Part shown: positions 9,046 through 17,417 of the stretch, in pieces
Layout of the letters: each line of letters starts with the position of its first letter
Numbering within the stretch: the first letter of the stretch is position 1
Origin: Desulfoscipio geothermicus
GTDB lineage: Bacteria > Bacillota > Desulfotomaculia > Desulfotomaculales > Desulfallaceae
Direction of reading: 5' to 3'
Assembly: GCA_016841645.1 (NCBI GenBank)
Contig: JAENYS010000021.1
Span: 1-40,858 of the forward strand
DNA: 40,858 nt
Notes under the pieces: model-generated
Database searches by the model: none
Seen by the model: only the letters and a program-made list of their open reading frames with translations
Told to the model about the DNA's origin: nothing
Position numbers and translations under genes: made by a program

Positions 9046-9748
9046 CCCCTACCTTTACTATCTTATCAATTTTGGCGCCAATGCCCGCAGCGTTCATATC
9101 GAACAATACAGTTTTATAATCCAAAACCTCCCGGTTGGCATTCATTCTGGTCGATACGATTTCCTTCGTGTAGCGCTGGTTTTCTGCAAATAGAAAAGTC
9201 TTTCCTTCGGCCTTTTGATTCTCTCCCAGGGGGAAGACCGAATCAACCTGCACATATTCCCCGGCCGCCACCGCCTGAGCTTCATACCTGCCTGCATAAG
9301 AAAACCCTGCCAACATCTGGGCACTGCCCAGATACAAAGTATAAGCAGTCTTGTGCTCCCGCAACATACCTTGTAGACGTTCCATCAGCCCCTCATCATC
9401 GTGACTGAAGAAAATTCGGTAACGGGCATCCTTTAAATACTCATACTTTATTTGGCTGCGCTGTTTAATGCGATTCAACATTGGCCCTGCGCTTTTAGTT
9501 TCTATAACGTTAATGCCGGTTCTGATTTTCTTTACCGGATTTACAATTTTTATCGCCACTCTAGTATTGTCCGGAGAAAAGAACTCCCAATAATTGTCCT
9601 TGTCTATTCCCAATATGGCCGCTACCATGCCGATTACGGCCGTAGGCGGCGGGAAAGAAAAAGTCAACGGCGAAGCGGTGGTATGAAATTTTTTAAAATG
9701 ACCATAATCACCCCATATATCAAAGACAATGACATCCACCTGAATCAC
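9023..9748 (-). CDS. cas5: Cascade subunit Cas5 (type I-B)
   Basis: RAMP-fold subunit that binds the 5' handle of the crRNA at the foot of Cascade. The 241-residue product starts MIQVDVIVFDIWGDYGHFKK and has the Cas5 N-terminal signature with the proline/glycine stretch SFPPPTAVIGMVAAILG, typical of the Hmari/I-B Cas5 family. It overlaps the cas7 end by 4 bases (ATGA) and the cas3 start by 23 bases, so the three are translationally coupled. Size is typical. I see no damage. Confidence 0.94.
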   Translation of the reverse strand: MIQVDVIVFDIWGDYGHFKKFHTTASPLTFSFPPPTAVIGMVAAILGIDKDNYWEFFSPDNTRVAIKIVNPVKKIRTGINVIETKSAGPMLNRIKQRSQIKYEYLKDARYRIFFSHDDEGLMERLQGMLREHKTAYTLYLGSAQMLAGFSYAGRYEAQAVAAGEYVQVDSVFPLGENQKAEGKTFLFAENQRYTKEIVSTRMNANREVLDYKTVLFDMNAAGIGAKIDKIVKVGDENVVFM

Positions 9749-10740
9749 ATCCTCATCAAAACGTTAAAGGGCAACGCGCTGAATTCAACTCCCTCCCCGG
9801 CTTCGGCTAAGTCAAAGATCTCACCGTTTTTAATCAAAGTTGTCCGTGAATCCACAGCGTATTCCACCCGATCAATTTTCTTTCGCTGAGCCAGTAATAT
9901 ATTGATCAATTCGGTAACATCGATTTGCAACTGAGCAATATCCCGTAACTCTTCATCCCGTACCATTTCATCCTTTTTCTTCAAAGCAATGTACTTGTCC
10001 AGCTCACCGATATGATAATCCTTTTCTTTGTATATTACCCGGAATAATAATCTGGGCATTTGACCTACTTTAGAACGAGAAATAAGATTTTTAGTCCCTT
10101 TCCACATAGCTTCCAGCAGCAAATCTACGTCTTCCTTCTCCCGCAAAGCGGTATGAACCGCCGCATTTTCATTGATAATTCCATAAAAATTGATTAAAGA
10201 ATAGGAAAGAAAATACTCCTCTCTGAAAGTTGACTGAGTTTTGGCCTTATCAGACGCGAAGGCTCCGGTGCCTTTGATATGCATCATGTTCACCGCATGC
10301 AGGGAGCGTCCCATCTTAAACTGAACCGGTCCAGTATAGGTCAAGCTGCCCGCTTCTCCTTTCTTCTTCTCCAATGGAATGGTAGCACCAAACAACCTTA
10401 CATCAATACAGTTATGAAGCACATTCTTACCAATAATAGTCTTCATCTCCGCCACTGTCATCTTGCTTTTATCAAGTCGTCCGTTATCGTCAAATAAAAA
10501 ATCTTCCGCACGCAGTTTTGCATCCTGGAGATTATCGCTTTCGTCACGAATTTCCCGCACAAATATTTCGTGGCCTTTCGTTTCATAGAGATAATCCCGT
10601 ATCGTTCTTTTTAAACGAACATCGGTTACTATATTGATCCCGGTTTCCTCATCCATCCGCGGTTTATTATCGTCCATAGGATCACCATTGGGATTAGCGT
10701 CGGTAACATCATATAAAAATAGAAGTTCAGATCTGTTCAT
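9745..10740 (-). CDS. cas7: Cascade backbone subunit Cas7 (Csh2 family, type I-B)
   Basis: RAMP protein that polymerises along the crRNA to form the Cascade backbone. The 331-residue product begins MNRSELLFLYDVTDANPNGD, the recognisable Csh2/Cas7 start with the DANPNGDP motif, followed by TDVRLKRTIRDYL. A glycine-rich segment KGTGAFASDKAKTQSTF lies near residue 155. The ATG directly abuts the cas8b stop codon at 10741, and its own stop overlaps the cas5 start. Being a multi-copy subunit, it would need more protein than its neighbours; nothing in the spacing shows how that is achieved. Confidence 0.95.
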   Translation of the reverse strand: MNRSELLFLYDVTDANPNGDPMDDNKPRMDEETGINIVTDVRLKRTIRDYLYETKGHEIFVREIRDESDNLQDAKLRAEDFLFDDNGRLDKSKMTVAEMKTIIGKNVLHNCIDVRLFGATIPLEKKKGEAGSLTYTGPVQFKMGRSLHAVNMMHIKGTGAFASDKAKTQSTFREEYFLSYSLINFYGIINENAAVHTALREKEDVDLLLEAMWKGTKNLISRSKVGQMPRLLFRVIYKEKDYHIGELDKYIALKKKDEMVRDEELRDIAQLQIDVTELINILLAQRKKIDRVEYAVDSRTTLIKNGEIFDLAEAGEGVEFSALPFNVLMRM

Positions 10741-12582
10741 CTATTCATCCTCCTTCTTAACTTTAAAATATGGAATGTCTTCTTTGTTCCGAGCATCATT
10801 TAAATTCATGCCCAGTACAAAATAAAAATTAATTTCGTCCAACGATAAACCCCAATGATTACCGGCTTTTAAATAATACAAACTGGCAGTTTTCTCCAAT
10901 TGCCTATAATAATTCTTCCCATACTCTTCTAATTTTTGTTGTATTTTAGACAATAAGGCTTTTACATCCGCTTCTTTCATTTTTAGCCCTTTTAGCTGAC
11001 TGCGAAACGGGGTAGATCCCCGATCAGTATTTTGGATAGCCAGCAGGTGCTGAGCCAATACACCGGTAAGAAATATAGCCTTTTTCGCATAACTATCTAT
11101 GGTGGAATTGAACTCTTGGAAAAAACCGTCCACCCGAATCGCCAGGCTCTCTTCGGTTGTGTCAATTCCACTTACATTTATATTGTCCGTCAACATTAAA
11201 TCACCCCCCATACTTTTCAATACCCCCAGTTCGCTTAGGAACAGCAGACAGATAAAAGCCTGCAATACATCAATTTTCATATAGCGGTTGTCATTGAAAA
11301 GACCTCTTAACCGGTCCATAATCAATTCCAAAATATACTGTTGGTCAACTTTATCATTTTTAAAAGTCTTATCCACAATCTCCAGAAATCCTTTTATCGT
11401 AGGAAACAGCCGACGCAGTACTCCATAATTAAACTGAATGTCCTGAATCAATTTGGCGCTGAATTTGTGATCTTTAAAAACGACATGATTTTCCACCCCG
11501 GCTTTGGCGGCAAACAAAGTTTGCAAGCGGGAGGGCAGGATATCTTCCATCAATAATAAAATAACAAATTTGTTGCTCTGCTTCTGGAAAAACAAGAATT
11601 TCAACGATACCGTATCATTCACATCCTGCAAAGCGCTTAGAATATCGTCTTCATCCCCTGATATTCGTTGGGCTTGAGACAGAGATACTTTCCCTTCGCT
11701 TTCCCGGCGAAAGCTATCATAGATATTCATAATTTCGTCTAATGCCACAGGATCGTTATAAACCGTTTCAGGAATCAAGTAATATCGCAATCCGGCGAAT
11801 CGAAAACCCAGCAATTCCTGCATGTAAGCCGCTCCTTCATTTAGCTGCAGCAAACATTCAAAACAGAGCGGGAAATTCTTATACCCATTTTCTTTTTTCA
11901 TGCCTCCGGCAATATACCCCGGCTTGTCCAAAGAATAAAAAGTGATCGGCGAGGCATTGCCAAAGACTTTCCCTGTATTATGGCACAAACAGCAGACTCC
12001 ATGGCTGGATACCTCATTATATTTCTCCTGACTGAATTCCAGCAAATAGGTTGAAAAGTCATTAATATCACCCAGGTACTTTTTCTCTCCCCCCTGATTA
12101 AAAACCAGAGTGACGAAGCCCCCGTCCTCGTACTGCATCCGCAGCTTGACCAGATCATATTCAATACTATCCTTGGCATTGATGAAAGCGTTATACAGAT
12201 TCTGAAAGCACGCGCTATTTTTAAGCCATTGTGCGTGTTCTCTTTTTAAACGGTCAAACCACTTCTCAATTCGGTTTTCAAAAGTCTTCCTAACGTCATC
12301 TTCTTTGCTTCCGGCTATCCTGGCAGTGGGCATATAATGAGCCCCTTGGGAGCCCTTTTCTCGGTATAAATATTTTAAGGTCTTTTTCTTATCCCAGTCT
12401 TCGATGCTTACATCCTTATACCGCAGCCCGGCTTCCGTTTCCTCAAAGTTGATAGCATAAACCTTGGCGTAATTCCCTCCTTTGTTGACCTCATCCAGTA
12501 ATATCTCAATCGAGTTATCTGCAGTATTGATGCCCTTTTGCTGAAAACTGTAAGCACCGATGTTGCGTAAAGCTTCAATCAT
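10741..12582 (-). CDS. cas8b: Cascade large subunit Cas8b (Csh1/TM1802 family)
   Basis: Large subunit that recognises the PAM and recruits Cas3 in type I-B. The 613-residue product starts MIEALRNIGAYSFQ. It has a zinc-finger-like four-cysteine site: C197 and C200 (CLC context), then C240 and C243 (CFEC). This arrangement and the C-terminal end KEDIPYFKVKKEDE are typical of the TM1802 family. The frame is open up to a TTG at 12618, but the ATG at 12582 follows a strong ribosome site (GGAGGTG), so I start it there. The start lies 36 bases after the end of the CARF remnant. Large subunits diverge quickly, so the subfamily call rests on gene order plus these motifs. Confidence 0.93.
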   Translation of the reverse strand: MIEALRNIGAYSFQQKGINTADNSIEILLDEVNKGGNYAKVYAINFEETEAGLRYKDVSIEDWDKKKTLKYLYREKGSQGAHYMPTARIAGSKEDDVRKTFENRIEKWFDRLKREHAQWLKNSACFQNLYNAFINAKDSIEYDLVKLRMQYEDGGFVTLVFNQGGEKKYLGDINDFSTYLLEFSQEKYNEVSSHGVCCLCHNTGKVFGNASPITFYSLDKPGYIAGGMKKENGYKNFPLCFECLLQLNEGAAYMQELLGFRFAGLRYYLIPETVYNDPVALDEIMNIYDSFRRESEGKVSLSQAQRISGDEDDILSALQDVNDTVSLKFLFFQKQSNKFVILLLMEDILPSRLQTLFAAKAGVENHVVFKDHKFSAKLIQDIQFNYGVLRRLFPTIKGFLEIVDKTFKNDKVDQQYILELIMDRLRGLFNDNRYMKIDVLQAFICLLFLSELGVLKSMGGDLMLTDNINVSGIDTTEESLAIRVDGFFQEFNSTIDSYAKKAIFLTGVLAQHLLAIQNTDRGSTPFRSQLKGLKMKEADVKALLSKIQQKLEEYGKNYYRQLEKTASLYYLKAGNHWGLSLDEINFYFVLGMNLNDARNKEDIPYFKVKKEDE

Positions 12583-12618
12583 AGTTTCACCTCCTTGAAT
12601 AAATTCCCTTGCATACAA

Positions 12619-12977
12619 TTACATAACTCTGACCAGCTCCCATACCACCCAGGGATCATCCCTTTGTTCCTGAACACCTCTGCGATCTATCAGTGCCACA
12701 TAACATTCTTCCAGGCCATCTTTTTCCAGAGTGGTTCCCGCACGTTGAATAATAAACTGCAGAGCGGTGGTGCCACCAGTCAGATTCACCACACACGGGT
12801 TATAACCTAATGAATCCAGCAGTTCTACAACCTTTAGATTGGCCTGGTCAGATCATCAACATGTACTATATCTACAGAACCATGATATCCGGCACGCCGA
12901 ATAATGCCATTATGGCGTTTGATTGTCTTCATTACCGGAGCATCCTAGCCTCCTGCGGTTATCATGGAAACCTTCAT
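12619..12977 (-). pseudogene. Remnant of a small CARF-domain protein
   Basis: No intact gene fits here, but conserved pieces are readable. From an ATG at 12977, which overlaps the cas6 stop as ATGA, the frame reads MKVSMITAGG, a TAG stop (12945-12947, one base from CAG), then DAPVMKTIKRHN and RRAGYHGSVDIVHVDD. After a frameshift near 12850 it reads NLKVVELLDSLGYNPC, VVNLTGGTTALQFII and LEECYVALIDRRG, ending at 12619. The opening beta-strand plus GG, and the NxTGGT motif before a helix, are the two landmarks of CARF domains, which bind cyclic oligoadenylates or similar ligands. The distance between them is shorter than usual, suggesting an internal deletion as well. No effector domain is seen. 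It was once translationally coupled to cas6. Confidence 0.65.
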
Positions 12978-13717
12978 TCCACCACCTCCCAGCACCCAAA
13001 TCCTTGAGAATTCTTCGATCCTAGCCCGGTATCATAAGCAGCCTGAATCAACTCCGGATTGCCCTTCAGCCGGTAAATCCCCGCGTAAGCCTTGATATAA
13101 AAGTCCTTATAATTGATGATCCGGGCAAACTTGGCTTCCTGGTTGCCATTGGGAATAACCCGAAAGTCTTTATTTTCCGGCAGATCTCCATGCATAATCT
13201 GATATTTTTTCAGAAGATTGTTCCGTACCAAGGGGCCGAAATCTTGTTGCCAGGGAGAGAAATACTCGGTTCGTTTTTTGCCCCCCTCCATCACCGTCCT
13301 ATGGGCAACCACAGGTGATAACATCTTGATCTTGATCGAATCCGTCGGGTCTAGCTTTTTATGTACGGATATGCTTTTTATTTCTACCGGATTGTCCCCC
13401 AAAAATAATTCCTCCGACCTGATCAATGTCTCCGCCATATCCGTAATAAACTTTTCAACTCCCGCAGACACTACCAGGGTAACCGGGGATGAAAAGGCTA
13501 TCATCCCTGCATTTTTTAGGATTCTGAATTTGCCCAATAGCCGAGAGAATGTAAAAAGTTTAAATGTTTTATTGGCCAATTGATAACCGGTTTCATGCAG
13601 GAAACTGCGATAGTCCTTATCTGTCAGGTTCTTATAGAGAAATCCTTGCACAATATGGTTATAATGAATAGGCAAGATCACTTCATGGGCAACATGGAAT
13701 TCAAGCGTAATCCTCAA
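12974..13717 (-). CDS. cas6: pre-crRNA endoribonuclease Cas6
   Basis: Cuts the array transcript within each repeat, leaving the 8-nt ATTGAAAC handle. The 247-residue product has two RAMP-type ferredoxin folds. It starts MRITLEFHVAHEVILPIHYN; the histidines near residues 11-20 are candidates for catalysis. It ends with the family glycine-rich loop GLGSKNSQGFGCWEVVE. As first gene of the operon it has a ribosome site AAAGGTG upstream. Its stop overlaps the start of the CARF remnant, which shows that the lost gene belonged to this operon. Confidence 0.94.
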   Translation of the reverse strand: MRITLEFHVAHEVILPIHYNHIVQGFLYKNLTDKDYRSFLHETGYQLANKTFKLFTFSRLLGKFRILKNAGMIAFSSPVTLVVSAGVEKFITDMAETLIRSEELFLGDNPVEIKSISVHKKLDPTDSIKIKMLSPVVAHRTVMEGGKKRTEYFSPWQQDFGPLVRNNLLKKYQIMHGDLPENKDFRVIPNGNQEAKFARIINYKDFYIKAYAGIYRLKGNPELIQAAYDTGLGSKNSQGFGCWEVVE

Positions 13718-13872
13718 GTCTTTTCACCTTTCTTTTCGCACAGCTTCGTTCTGTTTTATAAAACTTCTACAATATGCAATTATTTCCTACCCAGTTTTTA
13801 GAAATAAATAAATATTCTTAATCCAATTGTTCGTTAGGCCTTGGATATTCCTTGTAGGTTCTTGGTATAAGA
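13718..13872 (-). promoter_or_regulatory. Upstream region of the cas operon
   Basis: These 155 AT-rich bases between the folK terminator and cas6 must carry the cas promoter. I could not fix a convincing -35/-10 pair; TATAAAAC at about 13755-13762 is one -10-like candidate without a well-spaced -35. An octamer shared with the CRISPR repeat (GTTTTTAG, plus strand) lies at 13794-13801. No second array or gene is visible. Confidence 0.4.
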
Positions 13873-13901
13873 CAAAAAAATAAACACCCCTGCTAGGAGT
13901 G
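13873..13901 (-). terminator. Intrinsic terminator after folK
   Basis: On the minus strand CACTCC and GGGGTG pair around a TAGCA loop (13885-13901), followed by a T-rich run (13873-13884). It ends the folate operon and separates it from the cas operon. Confidence 0.75.
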
Positions 13902-13929
13902 CCACAAATACTAAAATGCCTTTAAATTT

Positions 13930-14421
13930 TTATTTATCAGCACATATTTCTTGTTCTTTCGCCAAGAGGCCGGCTAAAATCCGCACCATTTCGCCACCAA
14001 CAACCAGCTCGGGGTTTAAATCCGCCAGAGGTACCATGACAAATGCACGCTGATCCATTCTGGGATGCGGCACCTGCAAATCGGGCTCGTTAATGGTTTG
14101 ATCCCCATACAGCAAGATATCCAAATCCACGGTGCGGGGACCCCAGCGAATCACCCGCACCCGGCCTAGGTCGTTCTCGATTTGCTGTAAACCGTCCAGC
14201 AGCTGCCGGGGGGTTAAAGTGGTTCTCACTTCGGCCACGGTATTAATAAAGTAATCCTGATCGATATAACCCACCGGAGCAGTCCGGTAAAGGGGTGCTA
14301 CAGCTTTCACCGTCAGATAAGGCATTTCATCCAACCGCTTAAGCGCCTCGACAATGTTCGCACGGCTGTCGCCAATGTTGGAACCTAGTCCAATGTAGCA
14401 ACGCACCGGCGGTGCATTCAC
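13930..14421 (-). CDS. folK: 2-amino-4-hydroxy-6-hydroxymethyldihydropteridine pyrophosphokinase
   Basis: Transfers pyrophosphate from ATP to 6-hydroxymethyl-7,8-dihydropterin, the step before dihydropteroate synthase in folate synthesis. The 163-residue product has the family signatures YIGLGSNIGDSRANI at the start, RWGPRTVDLDILLYGD with the two metal-binding aspartates near residue 95, and VPHPRMDQRAFV. The length is typical. It overlaps the folB end by 4 bases and is the last gene of folP-folB-folK, the order also found in Bacillus. A terminator follows. Confidence 0.96.
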   Translation of the reverse strand: MNAPPVRCYIGLGSNIGDSRANIVEALKRLDEMPYLTVKAVAPLYRTAPVGYIDQDYFINTVAEVRTTLTPRQLLDGLQQIENDLGRVRVIRWGPRTVDLDILLYGDQTINEPDLQVPHPRMDQRAFVMVPLADLNPELVVGGEMVRILAGLLAKEQEICADK

Positions 14422-14837
14422 TGCACGCTCACCTCCTCTGCTTGGGAACGGACAATTTCCACGGCCATATAGCTAAATTGCCCCGGTACGGGGGCAGCAG
14501 GCTTTTTAACCCGCACCAACACCTGCCGCACGGCAAATTGCTGCAGTAATTTGCCGGCAATTTGCTCAGCCACCGTCTCAATTAATTTACTTGGCACGCC
14601 GGTTACCACCTGACGCACTATCTCGTACACATCGGCATAGCTTACTGTTTTGCCGGGGTCATCACTTTCCCCCGCTATACGCAAATTCAATGTAAGTTCC
14701 ACGTCTACCACGAACTGCTGACCCAACTCCCTTTCTTGAGGCAATACACCGTGGTATCCGTAAAATGCCATGTCACTTATTACTATTTTATCCAGGTAAA
14801 ACACCGCCTTCCGTGAATAGCAGCTCGTACCATTCAA
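14418..14837 (-). CDS. folB: Dihydroneopterin aldolase
   Basis: Converts dihydroneopterin to 6-hydroxymethyldihydropterin and glycolaldehyde. The core from LDKIVISDMAFYGYHG through LPQERELGQ to KPAAPVPGQFSYMAVEI is a complete FolB. The frame can start at a TTG (14837) directly after the folP stop, giving 139 residues, but this has no ribosome site and is longer than the usual 120-125. The sequence GGAAGGCGGTG, 6 bases before a CTG at 14795, would give a 125-residue protein beginning at the conserved LDKI; a GTG at 14804 is also possible. The true start is therefore unsettled, but the enzyme call is firm. Confidence 0.92.
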   Translation of the reverse strand: MNGTSCYSRKAVFYLDKIVISDMAFYGYHGVLPQERELGQQFVVDVELTLNLRIAGESDDPGKTVSYADVYEIVRQVVTGVPSKLIETVAEQIAGKLLQQFAVRQVLVRVKKPAAPVPGQFSYMAVEIVRSQAEEVSVQ

Positions 14838-16019
14838 TTAACGTACCACTGCATCGGTCATCCGGGTAACCCTAACCATTTCCTTGACATCATGAACCCG
14901 AACGATATCCGCTCCATTGGCTATACCCAAAGCAACGGTGGCACCGGTGCCCTCTACCCGCCGGTCAAAAGGTAGATCCAGGACTTTACCGATCATGGAT
15001 TTTCGAGAAGTGCCCAGCATTACGGGCAGCCCCAAACAATCCAGCTCTCTCAAGCGGCGTAGTATCTCAAGGTTTTGCTCTGCTGTCTTGCCCAAACCGA
15101 TACCGGGGTCAATGATTATATTTTCCCTGGCTATCCCGGCCTGCTCCGCCATAGCTATGCTCTCCCGGAGAAATTGCACCATATCGCCCATCAAATCGCG
15201 GTAAGCAGTATTATGCCGGTTGTGCATCAGCACCAAAGGTACCTGGTATTCAGCCACCACGGAGGCCATATCACGATCCGCCCGGAGCGCCCACTGATCG
15301 TTAATTATATGGGCACCCACCTCCAAGGCACGCCGGGCCACCAACGCTTTAGTGGTATCTATACTGATGGGCACGCTGATTTCACGCACCAGCACCTCCA
15401 GTACAGGTATTACCCGGTCCAGTTCCTCTTCCACGCTAACCGGCGTATAACCTGGGCGGGTGGATTCGCCGCCCAGGTCTATAATATCCGCGCCGTCATC
15501 CACTAAGTGGCGGGCCCAAGCCAAGGCAGCATCAATATTATTATGCCTACCCCCATCGGAAAAAGAATCCGGCGTAACATTAAGAATGCCCATCACCAGC
15601 GTCCTTTCCCCCAGGGGGAGTTTTTTGTCCCGGCAGGTTAGCTCCCTGGGCGGGCGACCGCCCAAGTTATTGATTAATTCCTCCAACCGGTCGGCTAAAA
15701 CGGCCAGCTGGAAGGGCTGCATGCGCAGTTTTTTTATAACCTCCCGGTACTGTTTTTCAGTACCCATCAGCAGTACATCGGTTTTTTCCACAGATGAGTC
15801 TACCGTTCCCCTGGCAATAGCGGCATCAGCACCTTTGCCAAGCATTTCCTGTTTAATTATGTTAGCCTGTCTGGGCGCCAAATCATATATTTTTATCAAC
15901 CGGTGCAGCGCTTTAGGTGACATAACAGCGCCACCGGTTGTATCAACACCTATTTTTTTAAATTCCTCCATTATCCCGTTCCGGTTCGAAACCACCAAGT
16001 TATGCATATTAAACGGCAC
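14838..16019 (-). CDS. folP: Dihydropteroate synthase, long form
   Basis: Joins 6-hydroxymethyldihydropterin pyrophosphate with p-aminobenzoate. The C-terminal 255 or so residues form the TIM-barrel enzyme: MGILNVTPDSFSDGG, DLGGESTRPG, an MHNRHN loop, IIIDPGIGLGKT, LGTSRKS and a final VRVHDV. Before it is an extension of about 135 residues (with LAPRQANIIKQEMLGKGADAA), not needed for the barrel, which I recognise only as a feature of long DHPS proteins of Desulfotomaculum/Moorella-type clostridia. It starts with GTG behind a GGGGG ribosome site and is first in the folP-folB-folK operon. The extension has no clear motif; its role is unknown to me. Confidence 0.95.
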   Translation of the reverse strand: MPFNMHNLVVSNRNGIMEEFKKIGVDTTGGAVMSPKALHRLIKIYDLAPRQANIIKQEMLGKGADAAIARGTVDSSVEKTDVLLMGTEKQYREVIKKLRMQPFQLAVLADRLEELINNLGGRPPRELTCRDKKLPLGERTLVMGILNVTPDSFSDGGRHNNIDAALAWARHLVDDGADIIDLGGESTRPGYTPVSVEEELDRVIPVLEVLVREISVPISIDTTKALVARRALEVGAHIINDQWALRADRDMASVVAEYQVPLVLMHNRHNTAYRDLMGDMVQFLRESIAMAEQAGIARENIIIDPGIGLGKTAEQNLEILRRLRELDCLGLPVMLGTSRKSMIGKVLDLPFDRRVEGTGATVALGIANGADIVRVHDVKEMVRVTRMTDAVVR

Positions 16020-16081
16020 TTATGATTCCCCCACATTTTTATGTAAACTATACTGATTATTATGATTCTCCAAGGCCCGAC

Positions 16082-16741
16082 CTAATATAAAAGTGCACCG
16101 GCAGTTTCCATACGACTGATTTTATAACATTCGTCCCTGGCAGCACAGCGGCTGCAGGGGCGGGCTAAATCATCGGCCCGGCAGATATAACGACCTAGAG
16201 GGCCGGCTTCTGTGCCACCGGTACGGTGCTCACAAATAGCCCTAGAGATAATCCTTTGCTCGGCATTATTAAATCCGGTCCGGTCCAACACCTCACCCGC
16301 CATTCGAGCACCTGCGGCGGCATGGTTTTCGCCGGTTTCATATTCTACCCAGCGAGCCATGTCATGCAACAAACCGGCGGCATAAATTATCTCTTTAACT
16401 TGCATTAGCATGCCCGGCATACTTTTGACTGTCACGCCGTCTTTAAAGCCTGGATCGTCAAATATTTTAAGTAAGGGACGACGGTTCCCCGATATACCAA
16501 TGGTTGCCACATCACCAATAAAGCATTCTTCCAGCACAATCATATAAGTGATCCGGGCTACATCCAGCATATGTTGTAAATCATGCCGGCAAAAGCACCT
16601 GTTTAGCTCGCAAATGGCATTGCGCTCGACACATTCTACATACCAGGGGTCATTTAATATACGGTTCACCCTGCGCAAAAGATTCACTCCTGTTACTCTT
16701 TTTACAACCAGTACATTGTATGGCACCGGCTTCTCAAACAA
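16082..16741 (-). CDS. HD-domain phosphohydrolase-like protein
   Basis: The 219-residue product carries an HD metal-dependent phosphohydrolase fold: H53 in RHDLQHMLDVARI, the HD pair at 126-127 in AAGLLHDMARW, H140 in the GENHAAAGARMAGEVL helix, H162 and a later aspartate. It ends in a cysteine cluster (C177, C186, C189, C195) that could bind a metal. Substrate is unknown; HD proteins of this type often act on nucleotides. It lies between a DUF134 regulator and folP, all in one direction with short gaps, so it may be co-expressed with folate genes. No membrane segment is present. Confidence 0.8.
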   Translation of the reverse strand: MFEKPVPYNVLVVKRVTGVNLLRRVNRILNDPWYVECVERNAICELNRCFCRHDLQHMLDVARITYMIVLEECFIGDVATIGISGNRRPLLKIFDDPGFKDGVTVKSMPGMLMQVKEIIYAAGLLHDMARWVEYETGENHAAAGARMAGEVLDRTGFNNAEQRIISRAICEHRTGGTEAGPLGRYICRADDLARPCSRCAARDECYKISRMETAGALLY

Positions 16742-16772
16742 AAAAGGATTAACCCTATTTTTGTTATAAATT

Positions 16773-17252
16773 CTAACTTTCCTGTCTATTTCTGCCGGCC
16801 TGCTTTCTCATGTATCCCCCCCCATAGGGACGACCTTCCTTACTTATCCTGGATACATCACTGCTTTGGCACTGGGGACAGGTCATTCCAGCACTGCGTG
16901 CCCCTACGCCACACGGCAATTCCCACTGGTAACCACAGTCAAAGCATTTAAAATAGCGAACCACAATTTCAAAATGCCCGCCCTCAACACGTATGGCTTT
17001 ACCTTCCAACAGAGCTATAGCTACCTTGCCACGGGCGGAGGATAATATACGATGGTAAGTGGGCCTGGATATGCCCATTCTTTCAGCACAACCCTCCTGT
17101 TCCAAGCCAAGCAAATCTTTTAGTCTTATAGCTTCCAATTCTTCTACGGTCAGTTGAATAACCTCAAGTTCACTAACAGGTACCCCTGCAGGTTTAAAAA
17201 AAGTCATCTCGGGCATAAACTCAACCCGGCGACATTTAGGTGGTCTGGACAT
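16773..17252 (-). CDS. DUF134 family helix-turn-helix protein
   Basis: The product (159 residues from the ATG at 17252) starts MSRPPKCRRVEFMPE. It contains LTVEELEAIRLKDLLGLEQE followed by a sigma-70-like helix-turn-helix (AERMGISRPTYHRILSSARG), the hallmark of the DUF134 family, predicted DNA-binding proteins. A C-terminal extension has two CxxC pairs (CFDC and CPQC), probably a zinc ribbon. An ATG 15 bases further upstream exists, but a GGAG ribosome site lies correctly only before the chosen ATG. The targets are unknown; a role in controlling the neighbouring HD or folate genes is only a guess. Confidence 0.85.
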   Translation of the reverse strand: MSRPPKCRRVEFMPEMTFFKPAGVPVSELEVIQLTVEELEAIRLKDLLGLEQEGCAERMGISRPTYHRILSSARGKVAIALLEGKAIRVEGGHFEIVVRYFKCFDCGYQWELPCGVGARSAGMTCPQCQSSDVSRISKEGRPYGGGYMRKQAGRNRQES

Positions 17253-17383
17253 AATAATGCACTCCATTCATGTATTTAAGTGTTAAACTATATTCATGAG
17301 ATTGTTCTGTTAAAAATAGTCTTTCTCCTGCCGGGTATTATTAAAATAACACATAAACAATCTTTTTGTTGTAATATGGGGAA

Positions 17384-17408
17384 TAAAAAAGATCCCCAAG
17401 AGGGGATC
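17384..17408 (-). terminator. Intrinsic terminator after fhs
   Basis: Minus-strand stem GATCCCC/GGGGATC with a 4-base loop (17391-17408) is followed by a T run (17384-17390), about 10 bases past the fhs stop. The roughly 130 bases from here to the DUF134 gene show no other feature. Confidence 0.9.
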
Positions 17409-17417
17409 TCATGTTTA

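Noticed and set aside
12889-12925. A degenerate CRISPR repeat between cas6 and cas8b (GTTTGATTGTCTTCAT)
   Set aside because: Similarity is short and gapped, and the stretch is explained as coding sequence of the CARF remnant (MKTIKRH).
12945-12977. The start MKVSMITAGG-x-DAPVM as a phosphofructokinase N-terminus
   Set aside because: The later VVNLTGGT motif and the overlap with cas6 fit a CARF gene; no other phosphofructokinase motif is present.
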